This document shows positions 33,417 through 44,580 of a stretch of 64,000 nt of DNA, piece after piece. The DNA is from Liriodendron chinense (Eukaryota > Streptophyta > Magnoliopsida > Magnoliales > Magnoliaceae): the NCBI GenBank assembly GCA_003013855.2, contig PVNU02001303.1:1-64000 (forward strand), read 5' to 3'. Under the pieces are notes generated by a model. The model searched no databases. It was not told the origin of the DNA and saw nothing but the letters and a program-made list of their open reading frames with translations. The first letter of the stretch is position 1. Each line of letters opens with the position of its first letter. The position numbers and the translations under genes are program-made.

Positions 33417-35022
33417 TGTTGGGCTTGGACGCCTCACACCTTCAAGCATGAAGACCACCAGCCGGCCGGTCGATCACGTTGGAGATGAAGACAGCAGGAT
33501 TTCTGAAGCTTTTTTGGGCCATCCGACCGGTTGGCTGACCGGTCGGGCAGTTTCCTTTTTGGACTTGGTTTCTTACGCGGTTTTGCGCAAAGAGTTTCGA
33601 ATTCCGGTTTTCTCCTATTTAAGGAGATGTAATCCGAGATCAGGGTTGCCGCCAATGGGCCAAGGGATTGAGAGGGTTCTAGGGTGAGAGAAAGAGCTAG
33701 GGAGGAAGCTTGGAGTTCTCTAGGTTGAGGGAAAGGGATGGAGTTGTCCTCCTCATGTGAGAATTAGCTTCAGGTAGCTTGGGATTTCTCTTATGGGCTG
33801 TGATCCATGGTATTTCTTCTGTAATCTCTTGTAACTTCTGATTCATAGTGGATTGGTGTCGCTTTGTGCAGTGGTTTTTTACCCGTGAGGGGTTTTTCCA
33901 CGTAAAATTCGGTTTGCCTTCTTGTGTGTGATGATTTGCTTGTTGATTGCCATTGTGGTGTGTTCCTCGCCTACTTTGATTGCTTCCGCTGCGGGGCTCC
34001 TAACCCCAACAAGTGGTATCAGAGCTAAAAGTTGGGAAGGAGGCAGAGAGAATCTGAGGCGAGACATCAATGGTGTCTTCTAGCATGAGATTCGTTGTGG
34101 AGAAGAATTCCGTGAAAAAAAAACATGGAAAGCGATCGGTGTCTATGAAAGAAGTTGAAGAAGGTGGATCGGTACGCCAATATCTCAATCAAGTTTGTCG
34201 ACTGCGATCGGGTGTGATCGAGAGCACTATTCATGGAGCTGCAGAATCAGCAGTGGGATCCACGGTTGCTCGTGTGTGGCATGCGCAAGGGCCACATGAG
34301 CAAGCAAGCGATGAAGGTGGAAGTTTGAAGTCGATGAAGCATGAGAAGTGGTGGAGCTATGATGACGACGAAGTAGAGATGAAGATGGTGTGTGGCGAGG
34401 TGTTGCATGAAGTTTTGAGTCGTGGTGGAGTTTGTTGGGCTTGGACGCCTCAAACCTTCAAGCATGAAGACCACCGACCGGCCGGCCGGCCGGTCGGTCA
34501 CGTTGGAGATGAAGACAGCAGGATTTCTGAAGCTTTTTTGGGCCATCCGACCGATCAGGCAGTTTCCTTTTTGGACTTGATTTTTTGCGCGGTTTTGCGC
34601 AAGGAGTTTCTAATTCCGGTTTTCTCCTATTTAAGGAGATGTAACAGAGATTAGGGTTGCCGCCAATGGGCCAAGGGATTGAGAGGGTTCTAGGGTGAGA
34701 GAAAGAGCTAGGGAGGAAGCTTGGAGTTCTCTGGGTTGAGGGAAAGGGATGGGGTTGTCCTCCTTATGTGAGAATTAGCTTAAGATAGCTTGGGATTTCT
34801 CTTATGGGCTGTGATCCATGGTATTTCTTCTGTAATCTCTTGTAACTTCTGATTCATAGTGGATTGGTGTCGCTTTGTGCCGTGGTTTTTTACCCGTGAG
34901 GGGTTTTTCCACATAAAATTCGGTTTGCCTTCTTGTGTATGATGATTTGCTTGTTGATTGCCATTGTGGTGTGTTCCTCACCTGCTTTGATTGCTTCCGC
35001 TGCGGGGCTCCTAACCCCAACA
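33417..35022 (+). mobile_element. Complete TRIM-like retrotransposon (family A)
   Basis: Two LTRs (33417-34011 and 34433-35022) beginning TGTTGGGCTTGG and ending CCCCAACA surround only 421 internal bases. The primer-binding site TGGTATCAGAGC is at 34014-34025 and a purine-rich tract lies just before the second LTR. The five-base TSD CAAAC is perfect (33412-33416 and 35023-35027). The internal part has an open frame from 34070 without gag or pol motifs. The LTRs are very alike except in the CCGGCCGG/GACCGGTC block. It must move with enzymes from another element, and the high LTR similarity suggests recent movement. Confidence 0.92.
34014..34025 (+). other. Primer-binding site of the TRIM-like element
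   Basis: TGGTATCAGAGC, complementary to initiator tRNA-Met, two bases after the first LTR. It sets the plus orientation. Confidence 0.9.
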
Positions 35023-35027
35023 CAAAC

Positions 35028-35229
35028 ATGCCCTTAGAATAAACATTGAAGAAACACCACATTGAAGCATTAGAGATGGATATGATATGGCATACATACC
35101 ATTAGCATAACTATTGAAAATTATATATGTATTAAGCATATGCAAACACATATGGACAGTAATAAATACATTATAAGCTTATGTATGTACATGTATTATG
35201 TTACAAGTTTTCAATGGCCATTACCACGG
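35028..35229. other. AT-rich spacer
   Basis: No feature seen between the TRIM-like element and the MITE. Confidence 0.4.
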
Positions 35230-35548
35230 TGAATTTTCCATTCCCCATCCAGACAACATCTCTAGGAGGATTGGCATTATCCCCCTGTTTTGGGCTAAAA
35301 ACAATTTATGGATGGCACCCTAGTTGATGGACGTTGCCGATATCACCATCAATTCCCCCAGGAAATGAGATTGGATCTATTGCCTTTGTCTTGGAGGTGT
35401 GTATCTAAGGTGGTGGAATTGCAATAAGTATGCAAGGGAATTGAATGGAATGTATTTAGGAAGGACTGGGAAAATGGACCGTGGGAATTGAGAGATCATG
35501 GAAGTGGAGGTGGAACTGTTGTCTCGATGGGGAATGGGAAATTCACCA
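35230..35548. mobile_element. MITE with ~27-bp terminal inverted repeats
   Basis: Left end GGTGAATTTTCCATTCCCCA, right end TGGGGAATGGGAAATTCACC; the pairing extends inward over the following GTC(C/T)... bases. It has no ORF. The right flank is a (TA)n tract, so the TSD cannot be read. A half copy lies at 7250. The superfamily is not clear. Confidence 0.75.
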
Positions 35549-35653
<105 letters not shown>

Positions 35654-35674
35654 GGGAAATTGTACTATGAGGTT

Positions 35675-36666
35675 GAGCTGTGTGGGCCCCACCATGACGT
35701 GTGTTGGACATCCACACCATTAGTCACATACACCATTACATATTAGGCCACAGGCTTCAAAATCAGGTCAATCCATGACTTAAGTGGGCCAGACCACTAA
35801 CAAAAGTTTGAGAGTGGTTACCTGCCCATTAAAATCTTGATGATCGTGTATAGGGCCCACAGAGATGTGGTTCACACATCCAGCCCATCCATTGCATGTG
35901 TCCCACTGGGATGAGGGGTCACAACATGTTTCAATCTCATCCAAAACTCAAGTAGGCCCCACCAAGTGATTTTAGATGTTATAGGCATGTTTTCATAGGT
36001 TCCAAATGATATGACCCACCTGAGTTCCGGAAATGGCTGATTTTTAGGGGCACGGTTTGGGTGGATCCCCGGATCCACGGAGGTCGGTGGATCTCCAACT
36101 GTGGAGCCACTGTGATGCATGTACATTACATCTACACCCTTCATGCATTTTGAAAGGTCATTTTAGGGCATTACCACAAAAATGAAGCAGATCCAAATCT
36201 TAGGTGGACCATATCACATGATATAGTAGTGATCGAATCCCCACCATTAAAAACTTCATGGGGCCCCTGGAATGTTTATTTTCTATCCAACCTGTTGAAA
36301 AGGTTATAACAAAGACATGGATGAAGATACCAAACAAATATGAGCTTGACCCAAAACTTTTGTGACCCACGAGAAGCTTTTAATGGTTGAGTACCATTGT
36401 TTACTGTATTATGGTCCACTTGAGATTTGGATCTACTTCATTTTTTGAATCATGCTCTAAACTGAGTTTTCAAAATGAATGGACGGCGTGGATGTAATAC
36501 AAATACATCACACAGTAGACGGCATGGTAAGGGATCCACCCACCTCGGTGGATACGGGGAGCTAGCGAAGCCGCGCCCGATTTATGGCACATCCCATAAC
36601 CTAGAGTGGACCTACCAAATGCACGGTGTGGATGTCCAACACACGTTATGGTGGGCCCTCACAATT
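35675..36666. repeat. Large inverted-repeat element enclosing another family copy
   Basis: The left arm (GGGCCCCACCATGACGTGTG, then TTGGACATCCACACC) is the complement of the right arm around 36610-36660 (GTGTGGATGTCCAACACACG, then TTATGGTGGGCCC). Inside, 36050-36570 is another full copy with ends GGATCCACGGAGGTCGGTGG and CCACCCACCTCGGTGGAT. The GA/CT tracts lie directly outside both arms. Confidence 0.78.
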
Positions 36667-36667
36667 C

Positions 36668-36706
<39 letters not shown>

Positions 36707-36710
36707 GGGA

Positions 36711-36746
<36 letters not shown>

Positions 36747-36770
36747 CTGTGAGGGCCCACCATAACGTGT
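36667..36770. repeat. Palindromic microsatellite (CT)n(TA)n(GA)n
   Basis: CT run, then TA run centred near 36698, then GA run. The palindrome continues outward: GGTGGGCCCTCAC on the left mirrors GTGAGGGCCCACC on the right. The whole can form one long hairpin and joins the end of one inverted-repeat element to the start of another in opposite orientation. Confidence 0.9.
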
Positions 36771-37058
36771 GTTACCCTTCATGATAATTAAGAAAATTTC
36801 AATTGTCCTAACTCATGACTGCTACCACAACATTAATACCCCAAGTGTGCAAATGACTAGGCACACTTGTCCCAAAACTAAGGACAATATACATTTGTGG
36901 CCACCTGATGAATTGATTGGCCTGATTTTTGCACCACACCAATATATAAGTAAAGCCCATCTCATTTATGGCTAGGATCTATAAGTAAAGTCCATCTCAT
37001 TTATGGCTAGGATGTCAGCTGAAAATCTTCATAGAAATTAAATGGGAAATAAAATTTC
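36771..37058 (-). other. F-box copy 2 second intron remnant
   Basis: Alignable with 19340-19490 and with 59600-59790 (shared GATGAATTGATTGGCCTGAT and AAGCCCATCTCATTTATGGC). A 40-base unit (TATAAGTAAAG...TATGGCTAGGAT) is duplicated around 36950-37010. The FBD exon expected further downstream is absent, cut off by the microsatellite/inverted-repeat cluster. Confidence 0.55.
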
Positions 37059-37244
37059 AGTGGGAGCATATGTAGACCTACTCAATGAAAGGCTTCTCTA
37101 GACAAGGACATGGACAGTTTTTGAAGAAGCTATAGGTGCAGGCCAGATAGCTACCACCAAACCAATCAATAGCTGCAGTTTTTGCAGATTGTGGAATGTG
37201 ACAGGCAAATCTTCGGGTCTATATTTCTCGGCTATATCTACATA
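37059..37244 (-). pseudogene. F-box/FBD copy 2, second (LRR) exon
   Basis: Homologous to 19494-19684. It starts after CTGCACAG with YVDIAEKYRPEDLPVTF. A four-base deletion near 37165 breaks the frame. The donor is CCCACT|GAAATT, so the intron GT seen in copy 1 is lost (GT to GA). The two changes mark it as dead. Confidence 0.72.
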
Positions 37245-37489
37245 CTGTGCAGATCAAAAGAAAGAATTTAGTAACATAACAGTCCACCTTTGCACACCAT
37301 ACAGCTGGTGGGTCCCACTTGTGTAGATGGCCTGGCCAAAATTTTCAGGCCAGTCCACTCATTAGCAATTTTACTTCTTTTTTTTTTTTTAACCTTGGAA
37401 TGTTTTAAACATTTGAAGCCCAACTTACGGTCGAACAAACCGATTTTCAGCCCAGACGTCTACAAGGTGGGCCCACCTAATGTGGATCA

Positions 37490-37984
37490 TGTTGGAAAAT
37501 GGACGCCTCAAATCATTGCACAGGGATGGCCAGCCGGCCGGCCGGACGACCGGTCGGCAGTGTCCTATTACAACTTTGTTTCTTGCGTGGTTTTTCGTGA
37601 GAAGATTTCTAATTTTGTTTTTAATGCCTATTTAAGGGGTATTACGAGATTAGAGGATTCTAAGGTTGTAAAGGGAATTGAGGGAGCTTCTAGGTGAGAA
37701 AAAGAGCTTGAAGAAGAGGGTTTTCTACTTGGGTAAGCTTGGGATTTCTCTGATGGGCTTGGGTTTTGGGTCTTGGGTTCTATCTCTTGTAACTTCTAAT
37801 ATTATAGTGAATTAGTGCCGCTTTGTGCCGTGGTTTTTTACTCGTGAGGGGTTTTTCCACGTAAAAATTGGATTGTCTATGTGTGGGTGGTTGCATGCAT
37901 TGTGATTGCATTGCGTTTTTTGTTTGATTCAATTTGCTGTTTGCGTTCGGCTTTGCTTCCGCTTCCGGCCTTACTATCCCAACA
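37490..37984 (+). mobile_element. Solo LTR, family A, in intron 1 of F-box copy 2
   Basis: Runs TGTTGGAAAATGG to ATCCCAACA, 495 bp, with a perfect TSD GATCA (37485-37489 and 37985-37989). It has a GCCGGCCGGCCGG block, a TATTTAAGGGG box, GGGGTTTTTCCACGTAAAA and the TG...CA border of the family. F-box copy 1 at about 19930 (GTGGATTAATATCCTA) shows the uninterrupted intron. Confidence 0.9.
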
Positions 37985-38074
37985 GATCAATATCCTACAA
38001 ACGCTTGTAGAGGTTTCTGTGGAACAAATGAAAACTGTTAAGAATTTCATAGAAGAGGAGGAATGAACACATAC

Positions 38075-38993
38075 CCCAAGTGAGAGATTACACAATGTCA
38101 GAATCTTAACGTGTTTAAGATGGTGCAGAACAGTAATCCAATTAGAACAGTAAGCATCCCTACATATACCATTGACAGGGACATCCACCAAGCTCGAATT
38201 GTTCTCGAAAGAGATGGTAATAAAATCACCATAGAAACGGAATGATCGGAGGTTTAGAGCAAAAATCTCAATCTTTCCGGCACCCCAACAGTCAACCACT
38301 GTTAAGTTCTCAAGTGGCAGATCTTGAGCAGAAACCTTGATACAAGCCAAGCCACGACAATCCCTTAAACTCAATTCCTCCAGAAGGTTGCAATTTGAAA
38401 GCATGCTTTCAAGCAGTGCATCTGTAACTCTAACAAGTCTTAGGTGGAGCATTTTGAGATAGGGGCAACCTTTGAAATTCAACGGCAGGGAGAAATTGCA
38501 GCGACTAAAATTTAAATGGGTTATAGAATCACAACTAAAGATGGAGTTAAGCAATTTAGTAGGCAGACCTTCAAATGCCCAAAAATTTAAATGGGTTATC
38601 AAAATCATATATAGTTTTGACTCCTTTTGCTACTGCAAATTCGACCCATTTCTCAGCATTTGACAGATATCGATTGCCAGGATTAAGCAAGAGATGAAAC
38701 ATCTGAATCTCCTTGGCTTTGTGGAGTCGTAGATATCGGTTGATAGTAGCCACAAATTCTTCTTGCGAATTCCACACCAAAATCCAGAGCGGTGGCATAA
38801 GCCCAGATGGATTTCCACATGTTACTCCATCTCCTTGACAAAATGCTTGTTCTTACCATGAATTTCACGGCATTAAAGAAATGATGTAATGAAGGATAGC
38901 ATCTGGTAGTTGGCTGATTCTGTCATTGGTTTTCTCCATTGCTTTCTTACTATGAAACTGATGCCTACTCACTGCACTCAAAGGATTCTCCAT
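38075..38993 (-). pseudogene. F-box/LRR copy 2, first exon
   Basis: Minus strand from ATG 38993 (MENPLSAVSRHQF). The F-box start is well kept (NDRISQLPDAILHYIISLM), then one missing base after ATGCCG shifts the frame before KFMVRTSILSRRWSNMW. Next comes EIQMFHLLLNPGN and AEKWVEFAVAKGVK in frame. A small deletion follows, with a switch to the 38608 frame carrying the LRRs (LLNSIFSCDSITHLNFS, LLEELSLRDCRGL, NLRSFRFYGDF, LKHVKILTLCNLSLG). The exon ends at GGG|GTATGT, a normal donor. The lesions differ from those in copy 1, so the two decayed independently after duplication. Confidence 0.83.
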
Positions 38994-39100
38994 TTAGTTC
39001 CTCTTACTTTCGTCCTAATTATACGGTGTGGATTGAATTAGTTCGGTCCAATCGCGCTGTAGAGATCAACGGCCCTTACACAACCCTTTGTTCATGGCCA

Positions 39101-41590
39101 TGATAGCCGAGACAAACCAAGAATATGGAGAATTCTCCTTCTGATCTTGTACATTGATTTAAACCCAAAATGGGTTTATTTATAGAGGTATACAACCTTA
39201 GCAATTAAGGACTTACGACCCAAGTGACTTAGGAACCAAGTGAGTTGGGAACCAAGTGACTTAGTAAGGAAGGGAAACTAGCTATCACCCCCCCTCAAAC
39301 TGATGTGGGGAATCAACCAACAACAGTTTGTGCACCAAGGCATAGTACCGTATAGAATGATGGACTTCTGTTAGATGGAGATCAGATGACCCTCAACATA
39401 GATGTCATTACTGACTCAAAGGAGTAATTTCAAAATTGAGGGGAAAAAAACCCTTTACATCTGCAGTGTCTTCAAGATGCGGTACTGAAGACGATGGCCG
39501 AAGACGTAGATGATGACCGGAGACGTAGTGCGCCAAAGACGATGGTTGGAGGTGCAGTGGACCGAAGACGCAGTGCACTTGAGACACAGATGATTATCAG
39601 AGATGTAGAGACGTAGTGAACCGAAAACGAGGGTAGCGAAAGAGCAGATGCGTGATAGGGACACGACACGAGCCTGAATATTATGAAGAGAAGGTACCGG
39701 AAGAGCAGATGCGTGATAGAGATGCATGTACTGGAAGAGCAGATGCGTGACAGAGACGTAGTACGGTAGAATAGTGGAATGTATATTAGGAGGTTTGCTA
39801 ACACCTCCAAAACCTACCCTCAAGTTCAAGCTATATACCAAATGCCAAATATTGAAAATACTAAAAATACCGATGTCCGAGACTTGACCACCGAACTTGA
39901 ACACCGGATGCGCCTAATCTGAAGGTGCTGAAAGATCCAAAAGGGTTTTGGCCTTGGATCAAGGTGTTGTCGAGAAAAACAATAAGGCCAAATGCAGATG
40001 GTGATGAATCTGGTCATTGCCCTTGAGTAGTGACGACAACATTTGCTATGACATCGATAGATGGCTGAACTTGAACGACATATATTCTTGGAAGAAGAAA
40101 CCCTAAGGGGTGGAAGAACCCAGAACAGTAGATCCCAGCAACAGGAGGTTGTACATAGTGGGAACCATCCTTTCGACAGATGGCTGTCAACAGCTTGGGT
40201 CGAATCTCGGATTGCCGGATCTAGGGCTGCAAATCTGGATTTAGACGGTAGTGTCTACAAGGGACGGTTGCTATTTGGAGATGACGACGTATGAAAGCCA
40301 CTCGAGATGTGGCAGTTGCTGAGAAGAGATCTTCTCTTCTGAGCTAGCGACTGGTTTGGATGATGACCAGGCGAGATTTGATATGTAGCAGACGCACGAT
40401 TGTCAGATGTTGCAAAGATGGCGTTGGGACTGCGGGAGTGGTGCGATACCAAGGCGCTGGAGTGGCCAGAGTCCAGAAGTAGTGGACAACAGTCCTACTA
40501 ACTGGGTGGTGACAAAGACCACAACTTTTAGAGGCCCATTGATCAACGGATTAGATCAACTCGCTCTGATCTTAGGGGAATATGGACGAGCATGATCCAG
40601 AGAGTACCATATCAGAGTTAATCCCCAAAAGGAGGGGGCGTGAATCTCAAAGATTTGAGAGATGTGTAGGAACAGAGATTTGCAGAACGAGCAAAAGGTG
40701 CACTGGTTGCTGGAGCACATGACAATGGTGCAAGGATTTCTGGTGCGAGGGATGCCGACCGAGTGGAGGGCTGGAGAAGATGACGTGTGCATGCAGAGGC
40801 GAAAATGGGTTTGAGGTGTGCAGCTTATGGATGATATTGAGAGAACGACTAGGTTGCCACAGAGGTGGCACTGAGGGGTTTTAAAGCTGGTGTCGTTCGT
40901 GGTTGAAGTGTAGGGATGGAGATGGTCAACAACAACGTTGGGTCTGGATGGGATTTCGATAGATCTGGAATGGGTTTCCGACAGATCTGGAATAGAACAA
41001 CAGCAATAGCGATCATAGAGGTGGCCGGGATTCCAGCAATGGGGGGTACCGACAGGGGAGTGAGGGCACGGGATCGGGTGAAGGATGAAGGATTGGACAG
41101 TGAGGGCTTAAGGCAAAGGGTTTTCCAGATTTGAGTGCCATAATGGCGGCTACAATCGTCGATATATAGAGTATACCAGAGATGGGGTTTTGAGATACCA
41201 ATAGGATTTGGTGTTTGTAGCGGTGAAGATGGGGTTTGGGAATGAGGCCGATTAATGTTATCGGTGATGGAGATGGAGGTGGAGCTACGGATGTAATGAG
41301 AGATCAAGGATCGGATGATCTGGACGATAACCATATCTCACCCAAGGGTGGATGAGATGGCCTTGAATCAGACCCGCTCTGATACCATGATAGCCAAGAC
41401 AAACTAAGAATATGGAGAATTCTCCTTCTGATCTTGTACATTGATTTAAACCCAAAATGGGTTTATTTATAGAGGTATACAACCTTAACAATTAAGGACT
41501 TAAGACCCAAGTGACTTAGAAACTAAATAACTTAGGAACTAAGTGACTTGGGAACCAAGTGACTTAGTAAGGAAGGGAAACTAGCTATTA
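39101..41590 (-). mobile_element. Non-autonomous LTR retroelement (LARD/TRIM-like)
   Basis: Two ~200-bp LTRs (39101-39297 and 41388-41590) start TGATAGCC and end CTAGCTATCA (TA in the second). A perfect TSD GGCCA flanks them (39096-39100 and 41591-41595). The primer-binding site, reverse complement GCTCTGATACCA at 41376-41387, abuts the right LTR; a C8 run at 39296-39303 overlaps and follows the left LTR and is the polypurine tract on the minus strand. The 2.09 kb interior has no gag or pol motif. The longest minus-strand frame (41334-40849, 161 codons) is unrecognised. It inserted in the upstream flank of F-box copy 2. Confidence 0.88.
39640..39765. repeat. Local repeats inside the non-autonomous element
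   Basis: AGAGCAGATGCGTGATAG or its close variant occurs three times within about 110 bases (near 39641, 39702 and 39736), followed each time by GACAC, AGATGCATG or AGACGTAG. A non-coding, GA-rich local array. Confidence 0.65.
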
Positions 41591-41780
41591 GGCCATGTGG
41601 TCGTAAGGAGGGAGAGGAGAAAAGCCCTAAATCGTCGGGTACTGGTATTCCTGATGAAAAAGACATGCTTGCCGCATGCATGTGCCACACGTGGTAGCAT
41701 GCACGCACCCCACTTGTCACACATGTTGGGAGTGGCGGACGTTGTTTGGCTAGTGACCTACCACCAGCCAGCTAGCTGGT
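41591..41780. other. Continuation of the F-box copy 2 upstream flank
   Basis: GTCGTAAGGAGGGAGAGGAG and AAAGCCCTAAATCGTCG match the copy 1 flank at 30630-30670. Beyond about 41650 the similarity stops. Confidence 0.55.
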
Positions 41781-41784
41781 GTGA

Positions 41785-42250
41785 AAGTTATGTGGGCCCC
41801 ACCATGACGTATGTGTTTTATCCATGCCGTCCATCCATATTTCCAGCTCATTTTAGGGCATGAGCCAAAAATTGAGGCAAATCGAAATCTCAAGTGGACC
41901 ACACCACAGGAAAATAATTAATTAGTTTTGATTGAATCTCCACCATAAAAAACTTCCTAGGGCCAACTGTAATGTTTATTTGCAACCTTAATTCATCCGT
42001 GGCAGCAGGTGGGCACCCTCTCGGGCATGGATTTGTTGCGACAGGAAGTTCTTGCGATGGGAACCTAGGTGGGGCCCACCGTTATGTTTGTGAAAAATTG
42101 AGGATGTCTATCTGTTTTGTGAGCTCATTTTAGAACATGCGAAGAAAACCCAGATCCAAGACTCAAGTTGGTGTTGTCTTCTCTCTATGAGATATCTAGA
42201 AACTGTAAAAAAAAAAATATGGTAGAACACATGGGGTGCATCTAATAGTT
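41785..42250. repeat. Partial inverted-repeat family copies
   Basis: The left arm and middle of one copy (GGGCCCCACCATGACGTATG, TCCATGCCGTCCATCCATAT) extend to about 41990, followed by a second fragment (GTGGGGCCCACCGTTATGTT) to about 42180. No right arms. Confidence 0.6.
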
Positions 42251-42299
42251 GAGTCAACCTAGTTTTTGGGACAACCCATTTTTATGGTGAGAGAACCTT

Positions 42300-42585
42300 A
42301 GGGCCATTTGGATGGGAGTAAATGGAGGTAAATGGGTGAAATTGGAAATAAATGAGCGTAAATGAGATTTTGGGTGTGTTTGGACGAAAGTAAATGGAGG
42401 TAAATGGGATGATATCGCATATATACACTAAATATCGGCTACATCACTAAATTCACACTAAATATCGCATATATACACTAAGTATACAGTGCAATGGGCT
42501 TATTACAATCATTCTATTAAATGAGAAGTTGGGTGTGTTTGGACGAAAGTAAATGGAGGTAAATGGGATGAGATGGACTACACCT
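42300..42585. repeat. MITE fragment with 41-bp direct repeat
   Basis: Starts GGGCCATTTGGATGGGAG. GGGTGTGTTTGGACGAAAGT and the 21 bases after it occur at about 42372 and again at about 42530. Between them TATCGCATATATACACTAA occurs twice. The right terminal inverted repeat is not found. Confidence 0.6.
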
Positions 42586-43590
42586 GAGGAAATAGTTCGA
42601 AATTAACTCATAGCGTTAATGCAAGTGTGGGATATAGAAAATTCTAATTTTTTTTTTTAAATGACTTAACTATGCATTCATGACTATCCGATTAAAGTGA
42701 ACAGATCAGATCAACCGAGGGGTATCCCTAATTATTGATTTACTGGGCCCAAACCTCATTCTCAAAAGGTCCTCTCGACTTCTGTGTTCTGTCGCGGCTG
42801 TACAAGGGGACGGCTGTAAATGGGCATTTTCATTCGTAAAAAGCCAACAATGTCCATAAGGGTAGATAAAAAAAATACTATTAATAATGGGCTAACATAA
42901 TAATGATGCCACTAATCAAGGACATTATCAACTAATCTCCCCTAGGTCAAGCGAAAATTTGTCTTCGGAAGACCACATACTGAAAGCGGGCATACTAATA
43001 AATTGAGTAAACTTTGTGGGTTCTTACTATGATTTATGTATTCTATCCACTCCGTCCATCCATTTCACCAAATAATTTTAGGGCTTGAGCCTAAAATTGA
43101 TGCATATTCAAATCACAAGTGGACCACACCATGTGAAACAGTGTGAATTGAATGTCTATTGTTGAAAATTTCTTGGGGTCTATAGAAGTTTTGGATCAAG
43201 TTGAATATTTGTGTTTTACCTCCATCCATGTCTGTGTTATCTTATGAACGGGTTGGATGACAAATAAACATCAGTGTGAACCCTAGTAAGGTTTCAATGG
43301 TGGAAATCATTATTCCCACTTTTTCCTTGGTGTGGTCCAATTGAGCTTTCGATATTCTTCAGTTTTGGGCTCAATCTTTTAAATGAGCTGTAAAAACATA
43401 TGGACGGCATGGATAAACCACATCCATTCACAGTGGGCCCAACAGAGTTTACTCAGTAACATAAGTGTGTGGAGTATTTTGGGACCTGTTTCAGTATTAA
43501 AAAAGAGAATACAAAATAAAAAATACAAATCGATTTTTTATTACTAAACTAGAAGCGGATTGCTTCCAACCCTGTTCGGACGTGATAAGG

Positions 43591-44129
43591 GGGAGCGAAT
43601 TAGGTGTTACCCCGGGAACAGCTTAGTGGGTGTTACCCCCAACGTGTGGCTCACATGGATAGTATTTTGTACATCCATGCCGTCCATCTGTTTCTCCAGC
43701 CCATTTTAGTATGGTATTCCAAAAATTATGCAAATCCCAATCTCCAGTGGAGCATGCCACTGGAAACAGTGCTGATTGAGAACCTACCATTAAAATTTTC
43801 AAAGAGCCCATAGTAAGGTTTGGTAATGTTTATTTGAAATCCAGGCTCTTCATAATGTCATGAAGGTCTTGATGAAGGGAAAATTTAAATATCAGCTTGA
43901 TCTAAAACTTTTGGGGCCTGCAAAATGTTTTTAATGATTATTCATCATTCTTTTTATTGGTATGGTCCACTTGAGATTTGGATCTTCTTATAATTTTGGA
44001 TCTCGTCCTAGCATTAGGTGTGACAACATATGGATGGCATGGATATACAAAAAATACATCAAGGTAGGCCCCACACGGTAGGGATAACACCCACTAAGGT
44101 GTTACCAGGGTAACACCTAATTCGCTCCC
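43591..44129. mobile_element. hAT-like MITE with an inverted-repeat body
   Basis: Ends GGGAGCGAATTAGGTGTTAC and GTAACACCTAATTCGCTCCC are perfect inverted repeats over 20 bases, continuing imperfectly for about 50. Eight-base flanks TGATAAGG and TAATAAGG (43583-43590 and 44130-44137) differ at one base. The duplicated block at about 61225 has the empty site (GTAACAAGGAACTGG). The body belongs to the dispersed inverted-repeat family (TCCATGCCGTCCATCTG... pairs). No ORF with a domain. Confidence 0.8.
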
Positions 44130-44434
44130 TAATAAGGAACTCGCAGATCTATGTGGGGTCCACTACAATATATCTTTTTATCCACGCCGTCCATCTCTTT
44201 TCTGATATCATATTATAGTATGAGCCAAAAAATTGAGCAGTCCAACGTTCTTGTGGACCACACCAGAAATGACTATTGCATTTGATGCTTCGTGCATTTA
44301 ATACAACCCAAGCTTTTACTATTTGGTGTGTTCCACTTGAGCGTTAGACTACAAGGGATGAACGGCATGGATAAATAGATACACAACGGTGGGCCCCACA
44401 TAGATCTGCCTGTTCTTTGCTTCGTACGGGCGGG

Positions 44435-44580
44435 ATCGGATGCAATCAGCTTCCTAGTATACTCCTCTTAAGTCTCAAGTCTCAAGTCTCAAGTCGTCAA
44501 TGGCGTGTCTCGCCTGCTAGCCCAGCTGAAGACGCCTTGGCGCTAGCAGGGTAGGTGCTTTCAATGACTAACCAAAAAAA
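44435..44580 (+). promoter_or_regulatory. RLK upstream module, copy 1
   Basis: A ~140-bp module: GCTTCCTAGTATACTCCTC, four AAGTCTC units, GGCGTGTCTCGCCTG, GCGCTAGCAGGGTAGGTGC, then a GACTAACC plus A/T-rich end. It recurs at 45390, 61527 and 63880. The 45390 copy lies just upstream of the RLK start, so a promoter or leader origin is inferred. Confidence 0.5.

Noticed and set aside
34014..34025. Possible tRNA sequence
   Set aside because: TGGTATCAGAGC is a primer-binding site complementary to tRNA; no tRNA body is present here or at 16294 or 41376.
34070..34654. 194-codon open frame
   Set aside because: Runs from the TRIM-like interior into its second LTR; no gag or known domain, so not called a gene.
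40849..41334. 161-codon minus-strand frame as a host gene
   Set aside because: It lies inside a non-autonomous retroelement beside the primer-binding site and has no recognised domain.
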